Of a DNA stretch of 64,000 nucleotides, positions 24,777-34,552 are shown piece after piece. A program made the position numbers and the translations under genes. Below the pieces are notes generated by a model. That model worked only from the letters and a program-made list of their open reading frames with translations. It was not told where the DNA came from and made no database searches. Numbering within the stretch: the stretch's first letter is position 1; the number at the start of each line of letters is the position of its first letter. Where the stretch lies: positions 1 to 64,000 of the forward strand of contig JANYKU010000182.1 in the NCBI GenBank assembly GCA_025358075.1, written 5' to 3'. Source of the stretch: Ilumatobacteraceae bacterium (GTDB taxonomy: Bacteria; Actinomycetota; Acidimicrobiia; Acidimicrobiales; Ilumatobacteraceae).

Positions 24777-25547
24777 CTACCCGAAAAGGTCGGCAAGCGC
24801 GCCGCCGGCGGGCTCGTCGTTGCCTGCGAAGGCGGCGTAGCCATCGATCTCCAACTGATCGGCGAGCTCGGCGCCACCCGACGACACGATGCGACCCTTG
24901 ACGAGGATGTGCACGTAGTCGGGACGCAACACCTCGAGCAGCCGGTTGTAGTGGGTGATGGCCAGCACTCCGATGTTGTGCTCGTTGGTGAGCGCCTCGA
25001 TCCGCAGCGCGCAGTCGCGCAGGGCGTCGATGTCGAGGCCGGAATCGAGCTCGTCGAGGATGACGATCTTTGGCTCCAGCATCGCCACCTGCAGGGTCTC
25101 GTTGCGCTTCTTCTCACCACCGGAGAGGTCGACGTTGAGGGCGCGCTCCAGCAGCGCCGGGTCGAACCCGATCCGCGCCGCCTCGGCTCCGAGCCGGTCA
25201 TCGAGGCCGGCTGTGTCCATGCCGCGCGCGGCGAATGCGTGGTGCATCACGTCGACCAGCTGAACACCGGGCACTTCCGTCGGGTATTGCATCACGAGGT
25301 GCAGGCCGGCCTGCGCTCGCTGCCAACTCGGCAAGGCGAGCATGTCGACGCCGTCGAGCAGCACGGCCCCCGAGATCACCTGGTAGCCGGGCTTGCCCAT
25401 GACGATTGCCGACAGGGTGCTCTTGCCGGCGCCGTTGGGGCCCATGACCGCATGGACCTCACCGGAGCTCACGGTGAGGTTGATGCCATTGAGAATGGTC
25501 TTGCCGGCAACGGCGGCGACCAGGTCGCGAATCTCGAGGGTGCTCAC
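24777..25547 (-). CDS. sufC: SufC ATPase, copy 2
   Basis: 256 residues from GTG 25547, which overlaps the Rieske gene stop. Walker A GPNGAGKST, signature LSGGEKKRNETLQ, Walker B IVILDELDSGLDID and ITHYNR are complete, without the insertion seen in copy 1. Only about half identical to copy 1 by eye, so the duplication is not recent. Placed with sufD, it is probably the canonical SufBCD ATPase. Third gene of the sufD operon. Confidence 0.93.
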   Translation of the reverse strand: MSTLEIRDLVAAVAGKTILNGINLTVSSGEVHAVMGPNGAGKSTLSAIVMGKPGYQVISGAVLLDGVDMLALPSWQRAQAGLHLVMQYPTEVPGVQLVDVMHHAFAARGMDTAGLDDRLGAEAARIGFDPALLERALNVDLSGGEKKRNETLQVAMLEPKIVILDELDSGLDIDALRDCALRIEALTNEHNIGVLAITHYNRLLEVLRPDYVHILVKGRIVSSGGAELADQLEIDGYAAFAGNDEPAGGALADLFG

Positions 25548-25861
25548 TGGGCCTCCAAGTCGATCTCGATCATGCCGTCGACCACCGTCGCCGCGTACAC
25601 CGGCACGGGCTGGGTGGCCGGCAGCGTTTGCGGTTCGCCGGTGATGAGACTGAACGTGCTTCCGTGCTTCCAGCACTCGATCTCTTTTTCGTCGCACCAC
25701 AGTTCGCCCTCGCTCAACGAGACGTTGGCATGGCTACAGGTATCGCCGATGGCGTACACGTCGTCTCCGATCCGCACGACGGCGACGGCACGGCCCTCGA
25801 CATCGAAGCGCGTCGCGCTGTTCGGGGCGAGCTGGGTGAGGGGGCAGACCACGGTGCTCAT
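25544..25861 (-). CDS. Rieske [2Fe-2S] ferredoxin of the suf operon
   Basis: 105 residues. Cluster-binding CSHANV and CWKHG supply the two Cys and two His (C-x-H ... C-x2-H). It resembles the small Rieske ferredoxins of aromatic dioxygenases that recur inside actinobacterial suf operons, where they may deliver electrons for cluster assembly. Overlaps sufD upstream by ATGA and sufC downstream by GTGA. Confidence 0.92.
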   Translation of the reverse strand: MSTVVCPLTQLAPNSATRFDVEGRAVAVVRIGDDVYAIGDTCSHANVSLSEGELWCDEKEIECWKHGSTFSLITGEPQTLPATQPVPVYAATVVDGMIEIDLEAQ

Positions 25862-26976
25862 CGGGTGCGCCGATCGAGCTTGGCGGCAACCTGCTGACGC
25901 AACTCGTCGGCCAGCGGACCGACCGGCAGCTGGGCAAGGACCTCATCGAAGAAGCCGAGCACGACAAGACGCTCGGCCGTCTCCGGCGGGATCCCCCGGC
26001 TCTCGAGGTAGAACCGCTGCTCCTCGTCGATCGGGCCGATCGTGCTGGCATGGCTGCACTTGACGTCGTTGGTCTCGATCTCCAGGTTCGGAACACTCTC
26101 TGCCCAGGCGCCGGCGCTCAAGGTCAGGTTGCGGTTGGTCTGATACGCCACAGATCCTTTGGCGTCGTGACCGATGCGGATCAACCCGGTGTACACACTT
26201 CGCGCCGTATCTTGCACGGCGCCCTTGAACAGCAGGTCGCTCGTGGTGCGTGGAGCGATGTGATCTTGCAACGTGCGGAAGTCGTGCATCTGGTTGTCGT
26301 CGGCGTAGTACAGGGCCACTTGCCGGGTGCTGGCGCCCTGGCCGACCACCTTGGCGTCGGTGCGCACCCTGGCGTACTCGCCGCCGAGGGCCACCGTGGC
26401 CAGCAGCGTGGTCGAGTCGCGCTCGCCGATCGCTTGCTGGTGCCCGAGTTGCCACACCGTCGTGCTGAGCTCGTTGATTGCCACATACGTGAGCCGGGCG
26501 GCCTGCTGGGTGCGCACGAACAGGCGCGGCACGACGAGCGAGGCTCCTTGGCCCGACGACATGAACCGCTCGACGACCGTGACTTCGCTGTTCTCTCCAG
26601 CATCGATGACGAGCCTCGGGAACACTGCCTCATCGTGGCCGCCGATGGTGTGGGTGACGACGATCGATCCCGGCACGTGGACGCCCCTGGGGATCGACAG
26701 CACCGTCTCGCCGTAGAACGCCGCGCTCAGCTCGTCGAAGACGTCGTGCACCGTGCTGGTGTCGAGGTCGTGACGGTCGGCCAGGTACCCGTTGGCGCCG
26801 TGCACCGTCGTGGTCGGAGCGACCGGATGGAAGCGGTCGAGCTGCAGATCGCCGATGCGGCTGTAGCGCCACACTTCCTGCTCGGCGGTCGGCATCGGCA
26901 TCGCCTGGGCACGCTCGGCGGCGGCCCTGCGCAGGTCGTCGGGTCGATCGACCAGGTCGGGTGAGAACGCAAGCAC
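25858..26976 (-). CDS. sufD: SufD scaffold subunit
   Basis: 372 residues, starting GTG 26976. The C-terminal UPF0051 beta-helix motifs are clear: AYQTNRNLTLSAGAWAESVPNLEIETNDVKCSHAS-type segment, here split as QTNRNL, IETNDVKCSHAST and FYLESRGIP. The Cys-His of KCSHAST corresponds to the SufD metal-binding His region. Partner of SufB and SufC in the scaffold complex. The -10 TAGAAT lies seven bases before GTG, so the mRNA appears leaderless, and the operator overlaps it. Confidence 0.92.
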   Translation of the reverse strand: MLAFSPDLVDRPDDLRRAAAERAQAMPMPTAEQEVWRYSRIGDLQLDRFHPVAPTTTVHGANGYLADRHDLDTSTVHDVFDELSAAFYGETVLSIPRGVHVPGSIVVTHTIGGHDEAVFPRLVIDAGENSEVTVVERFMSSGQGASLVVPRLFVRTQQAARLTYVAINELSTTVWQLGHQQAIGERDSTTLLATVALGGEYARVRTDAKVVGQGASTRQVALYYADDNQMHDFRTLQDHIAPRTTSDLLFKGAVQDTARSVYTGLIRIGHDAKGSVAYQTNRNLTLSAGAWAESVPNLEIETNDVKCSHASTIGPIDEEQRFYLESRGIPPETAERLVVLGFFDEVLAQLPVGPLADELRQQVAAKLDRRTR

Positions 26977-26983
26977 GGCGGAA

Positions 26984-27002
26984 ATTCTACTACCCGCGTA
27001 GT
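26984..27002 (-). promoter_or_regulatory. sufD operator and leaderless -10 box
   Basis: On the plus strand ACTAC-CCGC-GTAGT (26989-27002) is a perfect inverted repeat with the same core as the sufC copy 1 operator. TAGAAT (minus strand, 26989-26984) abuts it and lies seven bases from the GTG start. Identical geometry to the other suf promoter. Confidence 0.7.
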
Positions 27003-27026
27003 GCTAATCCCCAGGACGACGAGCGG

Positions 27027-27071
27027 TGTGGAGTGCCTGGGCGCACCCAGGTGAGCGTGAAACACTCCACA
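27027..27071 (-). terminator. Nested hairpin downstream of the Cys-rich gene
   Basis: Outer arms TGTGGAGTG (27027-27035) and CACTCCACA (27063-27071) enclose a second perfect hairpin CCTGGG-CGCA-CCCAGG (27036-27051). It ends the minus-strand gene at 27086 and insulates the sufD promoter. No T-tract. Confidence 0.6.
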
Positions 27072-27085
27072 GGGAGATGTGGGCG

Positions 27086-27430
27086 TCAGTCGTCGTCGCG
27101 GAAGCGGCGGATGAAGCGACGCAGTCCCTTGCGCGGTTTGCGCCCCATGCCCGCCTCCGACATCACCTGTGGCCCGATCGAGTTGAGGAAATCTTCGGCC
27201 TCGTCGAGGATCGCCGCGGCGCTTCCGTCGTCGAGCCCCGGTGGCTCGGGCGGCGTGGGCGAGGCGACCATCGAGCCGTAGGTCCAGCCGGCATCCATCC
27301 GCGGCTCGAACGCCTGGCAGTTCTCGGGACAACGCCATGGAGCGTCGGGAGCCAGGTCGAGGTTGCACTTGCGAACCGTCTCACCGTTTGCGTAGGTGCG
27401 ACTCTCGAAGTTCTTGCATTCCTGGCGCAT
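27086..27430 (-). CDS. Small Cys-rich conserved hypothetical protein
   Basis: 114 residues from ATG 27430 (MRQECKNFESR); an upstream in-frame ATG at 27478 would add 16 residues of poor quality. Four cysteines are spaced as CKNF, KCNLDL, RCPENC, a likely zinc or cluster site. The C-terminus is strongly basic (RKPRKGLRRFIRRFRDDD). TACGCT upstream may be the -10. A half-copy of the suf operator (GTAGTG on the minus strand) lies near the upstream ATG. Role unknown; location between suf units is suggestive. Confidence 0.7.
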   Translation of the reverse strand: MRQECKNFESRTYANGETVRKCNLDLAPDAPWRCPENCQAFEPRMDAGWTYGSMVASPTPPEPPGLDDGSAAAILDEAEDFLNSIGPQVMSEAGMGRKPRKGLRRFIRRFRDDD

Positions 27431-27557
27431 CGGCACAACACAGAGCGTAGAAGCACTACGCCCCACCACAACCTTCATACCAAACTCTCAACGGGCGAGG
27501 CGGCTGCGAAACGCGGGATCAGGCGTACCATCGAACTCATCGAGAAAGGTTGCCCCC

Positions 27558-27926
27558 ATGCAACGAAGTAAAGCGATTGTCGTCAGCACACTGGTCGGCG
27601 CGGCTGTCGCAGTCTCCACTGCAAGTGTTGCGTTCGCCGCCGACGGACGCGGGTTCGGAATGGGCTTCGGCCGCCGCCGTGGTGGAGGAGCGTTCTTGTT
27701 CATGTTGTTGCTACTGGCCGCGGCAGTCGTCCTGGCGGTCATGCTGTGGCGGGGCCGGCATCCACATCCGGCTCAAGCTCAGTTCGTCGCTGCCCCACCC
27801 CCGGCATCGCCGACCATGAACGCGCAAGCGATCCTTGCCGACCGTCTGGCTCGCGGCGAGATCGGCCCAGACGACTATCGCGCCGCCGTTTCGGTGCTGC
27901 GCGAGGCTGCGCCGCCCACTGCCTGA
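27558..27926 (+). CDS. Membrane protein with C-terminal SHOCT-like motif
   Basis: 122 residues. An N-terminal export signal (KAIVVSTLVGAAVAVSTASVAFA), a Gly/Arg-rich stretch (GRGFGMGFGRRRGGG), a membrane helix (FLFMLLLLAAAVVLAVMLW), a Pro/Ala linker and a C-terminal ILADRLARGEIGPDDYRAAVSVLRE typical of SHOCT (short C-terminal) domains. GAAAGG precedes the ATG. SHOCT proteins often oligomerise; the function is unknown. Confidence 0.78.
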   Translation: MQRSKAIVVSTLVGAAVAVSTASVAFAADGRGFGMGFGRRRGGGAFLFMLLLLAAAVVLAVMLWRGRHPHPAQAQFVAAPPPASPTMNAQAILADRLARGEIGPDDYRAAVSVLREAAPPTA

Positions 27927-27949
27927 TCAAGCGTCGATTGGAGGCTGCG

Positions 27950-29353
<1,404 letters not shown>

Positions 29354-29390
29354 CGCTGACTCCGTTCAAGCGGAAGCTGGGGGGATTTCC

Positions 29391-29404
29391 CCTACGCACA
29401 TAGT
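29391..29404 (-). promoter_or_regulatory. Degenerate suf operator upstream of sufB
   Basis: On the minus strand the site reads ACTAT-GTGC-GTAGG followed by GGAAAT, matching the sufC copy 1 site (ACTAC-GGCG-GTAGT-GGAAAT) at 15 of 20 positions by eye. It is less symmetric than the other two. Confidence 0.55.
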
Positions 29405-29439
29405 AACAATTACACGCGCGGTTACAACGGGCGGACGTG

Positions 29440-29691
29440 TCAAGCAGCGCGGACCTGAACTACCTCGATGAAGATGCACTCGCCCGGACAGTCGAGCGCG
29501 GCGTGAATGACCGCCTGCTCGTTGCGCGGATGAACCCTTGCCAGGCTGCCACCGCCACCCGGATCGTTGAGCACGAGGTCGGGCTCGGCCACGTAGGCGA
29601 TCCCGTCCTCCAGCTGCACGAAAACGTCGGGGCAGTGGTCGAGACACAATCCGTCGCCCGTGCACAAGTCTTGGTCGATCCATACCCGCAT
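29440..29691 (-). CDS. [3Fe-4S]-type ferredoxin
   Basis: 83 residues. The motif CTGDGLCLDHCP has Asp instead of the second cluster Cys (C-x5-C-x3-CP) and a distal CPGECI, a pattern seen in actinobacterial 3Fe-4S or Asp-ligated 4Fe-4S ferredoxins serving P450s or other oxidoreductases. Could also serve the KorAB enzyme in this window; that is conjecture. Single-gene unit behind sufB. Confidence 0.88.
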   Translation of the reverse strand: MRVWIDQDLCTGDGLCLDHCPDVFVQLEDGIAYVAEPDLVLNDPGGGGSLARVHPRNEQAVIHAALDCPGECIFIEVVQVRAA

Positions 29692-29758
29692 CGCAGGCAG
29701 ACCCTACCGCCACGATCGGGCGGCTCGGCGAATCGGCCTCCACGGATACTGTGTCGCC

Positions 29759-31777
29759 GTGCAGGAACCCGTAGCCAAGCAGATCGAACACCACTGGGAA
29801 CGCCCGACCGGCCGAGCCGACGACTCGTGGGCATGGCTGCGGGACCGCGACGACCCCGACACGATCGCCTACCTCGAGGCCGAGAACGCCTACTCCGACG
29901 AATGGTTCGCCGAGCGCGCCGACCTCGTCGATGCGATCTTCGGCGAGATCAAATCACGCATCCAAGAGACCGACACCACCGCGCCGGTCAAGGACGGCCC
30001 GTGGTGGTACACGTCTCGTACCACCGAGGGCAGCAACTACCCGATCCACTGCCGCGGCCGATCGGCCGACGACGCCGCGAGCGACGTGCTGCTCGACGAG
30101 AACCGCGAGGCAGAGGGCAGCGACTTCTTCTCGGTCGACGCCTTCGACGTCAGCCCCGACTCCCAGCTGCTGGCCTGGAGCGCCGACGTCGACGGCGGCG
30201 AGAAGTACACGCTGCGCGTGCGTGACCTCAACACCGGCACCGACCTCGCCGACGTCATTCACGACGTCGCCTGGTGCGGCACGGCCTGGTCACGAGACAT
30301 TGGCTCGTTGTTCTACGTCACGGCCAACGACGCGATGCGCCCCTACCGCGTCTGGCGGCACGATCTCGGAACCGATCAGACCGACGACACGCTCGTCTTC
30401 GAGGAGACCGACGAACGGTTCTACGTCTACGTCGAGCTGAGCCGCAGCGGCGAGTGGATCATGATCGACACTCGCTGCAAGACCTCCTCCGAGGTGCTGC
30501 TGATCCCGTCCGGCGAACCCAAGCAGGCGCCGCTGATCGTCCACCCGCGCACCGACGATGTCGAGTACTCCGTCGACCACTGGGGCGACCGGTTCGTGAT
30601 CCTCACGAACCTCGACGCCGAGGACTTCCGGGTGATGACCGCACCGCTCGACCAGCCCGGCGTGTGGACCGAACTGGTCGCCCATCAGTCCGGCCGCAGG
30701 ATCGTCAATGTGGAACCGTTCGAGGGACATCTCGTGCTGCACGAGTGGATCGACGCCCAACCGCGACTACGTGCGCTGTTCAGCGACGGAAACCAGCGAG
30801 TCTTCGATCTTGGTGCCGAGCCGCACGAAGTCGAGGTCGACGCCAACCTCGAGTGGCGAACCGAGACGTTTCGATACCGCTACCAGTCGTTGACCACGCC
30901 GATGACGATCTACGAGGAAGACGTTCGCAACGGAGCACGGACGATGTTGAAGCAGACTCCGGTTCCCGGCGTCGATGTGTCGAGGTACACCGCGACCCGC
31001 GAGTGGGCACCTTCTCACGACGGCACGCTCGTTCCGGTCGATTTCGTCCGCCACGTCGATACCCCGACCGACGGCACCGCGCCATGCCTGATCTATGGAT
31101 ACGGCAGCTACGAGTCGGCGGACGCGCCGTGGTTCAGCCCGGCGCGGCTCTCGCTGCTCGACCGCGGCTTCGTCTGGGCCCTCGCCCACCCGCGCGGCGG
31201 CGGAGAGCTGGGCAGGCGCTGGTACCTCGATGGCAGGCTGCTCAACAAGCGCAACACCTTCCTCGACATGATCGCCGTGACCGAGCACGTGGTGGCCAAA
31301 GGTTGGGCGTCGCCGCAGCGAGTCGGGATACGCGGCGGCAGCGCCGGCGGTCTACTCGTCGGTGCCTGCATGACCATGCGGCCCGAGCTGTTCGAGGCTG
31401 TCGTCGCCGAGGTGCCGTTCGTCGACGTCGTGACCACCATGTACGACGAGACCCTTCCGCTGACCATCACGGAATGGGAGGAGTGGGGAAACCCTGCCGA
31501 CGAGCCCTACGCCAGTTACATGCTGAGCTATTCGCCGTACGACCAGACGACCGCACGCGACTACCCGGCGCTGTTCATCACGGCCGGTCTCAACGACGTT
31601 CGCGTCAGCTACCACGAGCCGGCAAAGTGGATCGCCAAGTTGCGCGCGGTGCGCACCAACCACGAGCCGCTGATCATGCGATGCGAGTTGGGCGCGGGGC
31701 ACGCCGGGCCCAGTGGCCGCTATGACCTGTGGCGCGAAGAAGCTCGCGTGTTGGCCTTCTTGGTCAGCGTCGTCTAG
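29759..31777 (+). CDS. Oligopeptidase B (S9A prolyl oligopeptidase family)
   Basis: 672 residues from GTG 29759, supported by TACTGT six bases upstream (leaderless). N-terminal propeller (about 70-400), then the catalytic domain: Ser528 in GGSAGG, Asp613 in LNDVRV and His648 in GAGHAGPSGR. YGSYE and HPRGGGELGRRWY are typical of oligopeptidase B, which cleaves short peptides after basic residues. Cytosolic. Confidence 0.93.
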   Translation: MQEPVAKQIEHHWERPTGRADDSWAWLRDRDDPDTIAYLEAENAYSDEWFAERADLVDAIFGEIKSRIQETDTTAPVKDGPWWYTSRTTEGSNYPIHCRGRSADDAASDVLLDENREAEGSDFFSVDAFDVSPDSQLLAWSADVDGGEKYTLRVRDLNTGTDLADVIHDVAWCGTAWSRDIGSLFYVTANDAMRPYRVWRHDLGTDQTDDTLVFEETDERFYVYVELSRSGEWIMIDTRCKTSSEVLLIPSGEPKQAPLIVHPRTDDVEYSVDHWGDRFVILTNLDAEDFRVMTAPLDQPGVWTELVAHQSGRRIVNVEPFEGHLVLHEWIDAQPRLRALFSDGNQRVFDLGAEPHEVEVDANLEWRTETFRYRYQSLTTPMTIYEEDVRNGARTMLKQTPVPGVDVSRYTATREWAPSHDGTLVPVDFVRHVDTPTDGTAPCLIYGYGSYESADAPWFSPARLSLLDRGFVWALAHPRGGGELGRRWYLDGRLLNKRNTFLDMIAVTEHVVAKGWASPQRVGIRGGSAGGLLVGACMTMRPELFEAVVAEVPFVDVVTTMYDETLPLTITEWEEWGNPADEPYASYMLSYSPYDQTTARDYPALFITAGLNDVRVSYHEPAKWIAKLRAVRTNHEPLIMRCELGAGHAGPSGRYDLWREEARVLAFLVSVV

Positions 31778-31778
31778 G

Positions 31779-32159
31779 TCACCCGGCCCACACCGCAACC
31801 GCTACGGCAAGGGCCAGGAGCACTGCGTTGCGCACGACGTTGCCCCAACCGATGGGCTTGGTCGTCCACGCGCCGAAGCATGCGCACGGCGGGCGCCGGC
31901 CCTGGACCAGACGGAGCACGAGCAACGCGGTGAATGCCACGAGCAGCGCCGCCGCAGCCAGGGCGACGACGCGCCGGGCGATTTGCGTGACGAGCAGCGC
32001 CCCGACGACGAGCTCGGCGAACGGCACGACGGCCGCGATCGGACGGGCGACTCCGAGACCGGCGGACTGGGCGCGCCATTGCTGTGGTGCCGAAACCTTG
32101 AGGACTCCGGAAACGAGGAAGACGGCGCCGAGCGCCGCGCTGGCGATGGCAACGATCAC
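31779..32159 (-). CDS. MauE/DoxX-like membrane protein
   Basis: 126 residues, four membrane helices. LVSGVLKVSAPQQW in the first helix and the loop PPCACFGA (two Cys) are characteristic of MauE-like proteins, which couple membrane quinones to thiol oxidation or disulfide formation. Starts GTG 32159, ten bases behind the MBL gene; its 3' end abuts the oligopeptidase gene. Confidence 0.82.
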   Translation of the reverse strand: MIVAIASAALGAVFLVSGVLKVSAPQQWRAQSAGLGVARPIAAVVPFAELVVGALLVTQIARRVVALAAAALLVAFTALLVLRLVQGRRPPCACFGAWTTKPIGWGNVVRNAVLLALAVAVAVWAG

Positions 32160-32168
32160 GTGCCCACG

Positions 32169-33008
32169 CTACGCAATGTCGACAGCGAGCCCTTCCGATG
32201 CAGCAATCACTTCGACGCCGTGCGGCTCGCCCAACTGGGCGGCGCAACGCCACAGCCCGTCGAGATCGTCGTCGCGTCGAGAGGGGTCGTGGTGAAACAG
32301 CGCCAACTTCTTGACGCCGCCCTGACCGGCCAACCAGACGGCGTATTCGATCGTGCAATGACCCCACGTGGACTTGGCGGCGAACTCGGGCTGCGTGTAT
32401 TGCGAGTCGTGGATCAACAGGTCGACGCCATCGACCAGTTCGAGCGCGCCCGGGGCGGCGGAGAGGCTGCCATCGAACGGTTGCTGGTGATCCGAGAGGT
32501 AGGCGATCGAGTGACTGTTGAACTCGACGCGGAATCCGAGGGTGGGACCGAGGTGTGGGATGAGCCGGGCCATCACGTTGAAGTCGCCGATGGTGAAATC
32601 GCAATCGGCCGTGTCGTGGAAGCGGACCTCGCCCGGCAGCTCGTCGACACTCACGGGAAACAGCGGCGGGCGAATGGTGCACGACACCACCTCGTCGAGC
32701 GAACGGCCGTCGGCCTGAGCCGGACCGTAGACATCGAGGCTCGACCCTTCGCGGAGCAACGGCGCAAAGAACGGGAGACCCTGAACGTGATCCCAGTGCA
32801 AGTGACTGAGCAGGCAGCTGCCGCGGAACAGTTCGTCGGCCGACACCTTCTTGCCGAAGTAGCGAAGCCCGGTGCCCATGTCGAACAGCAACGGCTGCTG
32901 GCCGGGCGCGTCGATCGAGACGCACGACGTGTTGCCGCCGTACCGTTGGATGTCGTCACTCTGGCAAGGCGTGGAGCCCCGAACGCCGTGGAAGGTGACA
33001 CGCATCAC
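32169..33008 (-). CDS. MBL-fold metallohydrolase
   Basis: 279 residues. The N-terminus RVTFHGVRGSTPCQ and metal motif LSHLHWDHVQG (HxHxDH), then LIPHLG, YLSDHQQ and LALFHHDP are those of a PhnP/RNase Z-related subfamily found beside signalling genes. No signal peptide. Likely phosphodiesterase-type; substrate unknown. Operon with the MauE-like gene. Confidence 0.87.
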   Translation of the reverse strand: MMRVTFHGVRGSTPCQSDDIQRYGGNTSCVSIDAPGQQPLLFDMGTGLRYFGKKVSADELFRGSCLLSHLHWDHVQGLPFFAPLLREGSSLDVYGPAQADGRSLDEVVSCTIRPPLFPVSVDELPGEVRFHDTADCDFTIGDFNVMARLIPHLGPTLGFRVEFNSHSIAYLSDHQQPFDGSLSAAPGALELVDGVDLLIHDSQYTQPEFAAKSTWGHCTIEYAVWLAGQGGVKKLALFHHDPSRRDDDLDGLWRCAAQLGEPHGVEVIAASEGLAVDIA

Positions 33009-33103
33009 TGAGCGAACCTCAAGACCGGCACGTTATGCACCAGGAGTGCCGAAGCGAAAGTCCGGGCGACGTGACCTGCGTCGCAGCGGGCTACGTTTCT
33101 GCT

Positions 33104-34552
33104 GTGGTCGACCTCTCGGAACGGCATCATCAACGACCCATCCTGCCCGATGGTCTCGTGGTGATCGTCAAGCAGGATTGCGAAACCTGTCGGATGATCG
33201 CCCCATTGCTCGCCGAATTCGCGGCGACGGTGTACACGCAAGACGATCCGACGTTCCCGGAAGGTGCCGACCCGATCTTCGATGCCGATCTGGCGGTCAG
33301 CTGGCACCATTCGATCGAGACCGTACCGACGCTGATCCGCGTCGTCGACGGCCACGAAGTAGAGCGAACGGTCGGATGGTTGCGATCGGATTGGCAGCGG
33401 ATCACCGGCGTCGACACGCTGGGCGAGCGCTTGCCCGTGATGCGCCCCGGATGCGGGTCGCTCAGCGTTGATCCGAACCTCCTCGATTCGCTCAGGGTCC
33501 GGTTCAGTGGCGGGGTGTTGCGTTCCCGGCGGCTGGAGCTTGCCGACCTCGACGACGAGATGGAAGTGCTCTTCGACCGCGGCGTCACCGACGGACTGCC
33601 CGTCACCCCGCCGACCGAGGCGCGGGTGCTGCGGATGCTGGAGGGCACGACGCGGGCACCCGACGACGTCGTCGCGATCGTCGCCCCCGACCTCGTCGAG
33701 GTGACGATCGAGAAGGTCGCGATCAACGCGGTGATGGCCGGATGCCGGCCAGAACATCTTCCTTGGGTGATCGCCGCACTCGAGGCGGTCTGTACCGACG
33801 AGTTCAACATCCACGGCGTACTCGCCACCACGATGCCGGTCGGGCCAGTGGTGATCTGCAACGGACCCGGCACGCGTGCCGTCGGATTGAACAGCGGCGT
33901 CAACGTGTTCGGGCAGGGCAACCGCGCCAACCACACGATCGGACGCGCCGTTCAGCTGGTCGTGCGCAACATCGGTGGAGGACGACCTGGCGGCGTCGAT
34001 CGGGCAGCGCACGGGAACCCGGGCAAGCTCTCGTTCTGCTTTGCTGAAGACGAGGTCGGTTCGCCGTTCACCTCGTTGGCGGTCAGCCGCGGCTTCGCCG
34101 CCAATGTCGACACGGTGACCGTCTTCGCCGGCGAGGGGCCACGTTGCATCGTCGATCAGTTGGCACGCGACCCCGACCAACTGGCCAACACGATCGCGGC
34201 GTGTCTGCGAACGGCTCATCATCCGAAACTCGTCATCGGCTACGACTGCCTCCTCGTGCTCGGTCCCGAGCACGCTCGTGTGTTCGGCGAAGCCGGCTGG
34301 ACCCGCGAACGGCTGCTCGCCGAATTGCACGATCGGCTGCAGATCCCCGGACGGGAGTTGGTGCGTGGCGCGGGCGGCATGGCCGAAGGGGTACCCGAGT
34401 ATCTCGTCGATCTAACGCTCGGCAAGTTCCGACCTGACGGGTTGTTGCTCGTGCACGCCGGTGGTGGAGCCGGCCTGTTCTCTGCCATGATTGGCGGCTG
34501 GGCCAACGGTGACCTCGGCTCTCGGCCGGTCACCAGAAGGGTTGTGCGATGA
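33104..34552 (+). CDS. Thioredoxin-domain fusion protein, partner of UGSC selenoprotein
   Basis: 482 residues from GTG 33104; TACGTT six bases upstream supports it over ATG 33035. Residues 1-110 form a thioredoxin fold with Cys26-Glu-Thr-Cys29 (VKQDCETCRM) and the cis-Pro loop ETVPTLIRV. The remaining 370 residues are a large domain I cannot name: DGLPVTPPTEARVLRML, VTIEKVAINAVMAGCRPEH, NIHGVLATTMPVGPVVICNG, GGGAGLFSAMIGGW. It overlaps the selenoprotein gene by ATGA, so both are translated together. It probably reduces or hands electrons to the Sec/Cys site of the partner. Confidence 0.82.
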   Translation: MVDLSERHHQRPILPDGLVVIVKQDCETCRMIAPLLAEFAATVYTQDDPTFPEGADPIFDADLAVSWHHSIETVPTLIRVVDGHEVERTVGWLRSDWQRITGVDTLGERLPVMRPGCGSLSVDPNLLDSLRVRFSGGVLRSRRLELADLDDEMEVLFDRGVTDGLPVTPPTEARVLRMLEGTTRAPDDVVAIVAPDLVEVTIEKVAINAVMAGCRPEHLPWVIAALEAVCTDEFNIHGVLATTMPVGPVVICNGPGTRAVGLNSGVNVFGQGNRANHTIGRAVQLVVRNIGGGRPGGVDRAAHGNPGKLSFCFAEDEVGSPFTSLAVSRGFAANVDTVTVFAGEGPRCIVDQLARDPDQLANTIAACLRTAHHPKLVIGYDCLLVLGPEHARVFGEAGWTRERLLAELHDRLQIPGRELVRGAGGMAEGVPEYLVDLTLGKFRPDGLLLVHAGGGAGLFSAMIGGWANGDLGSRPVTRRVVR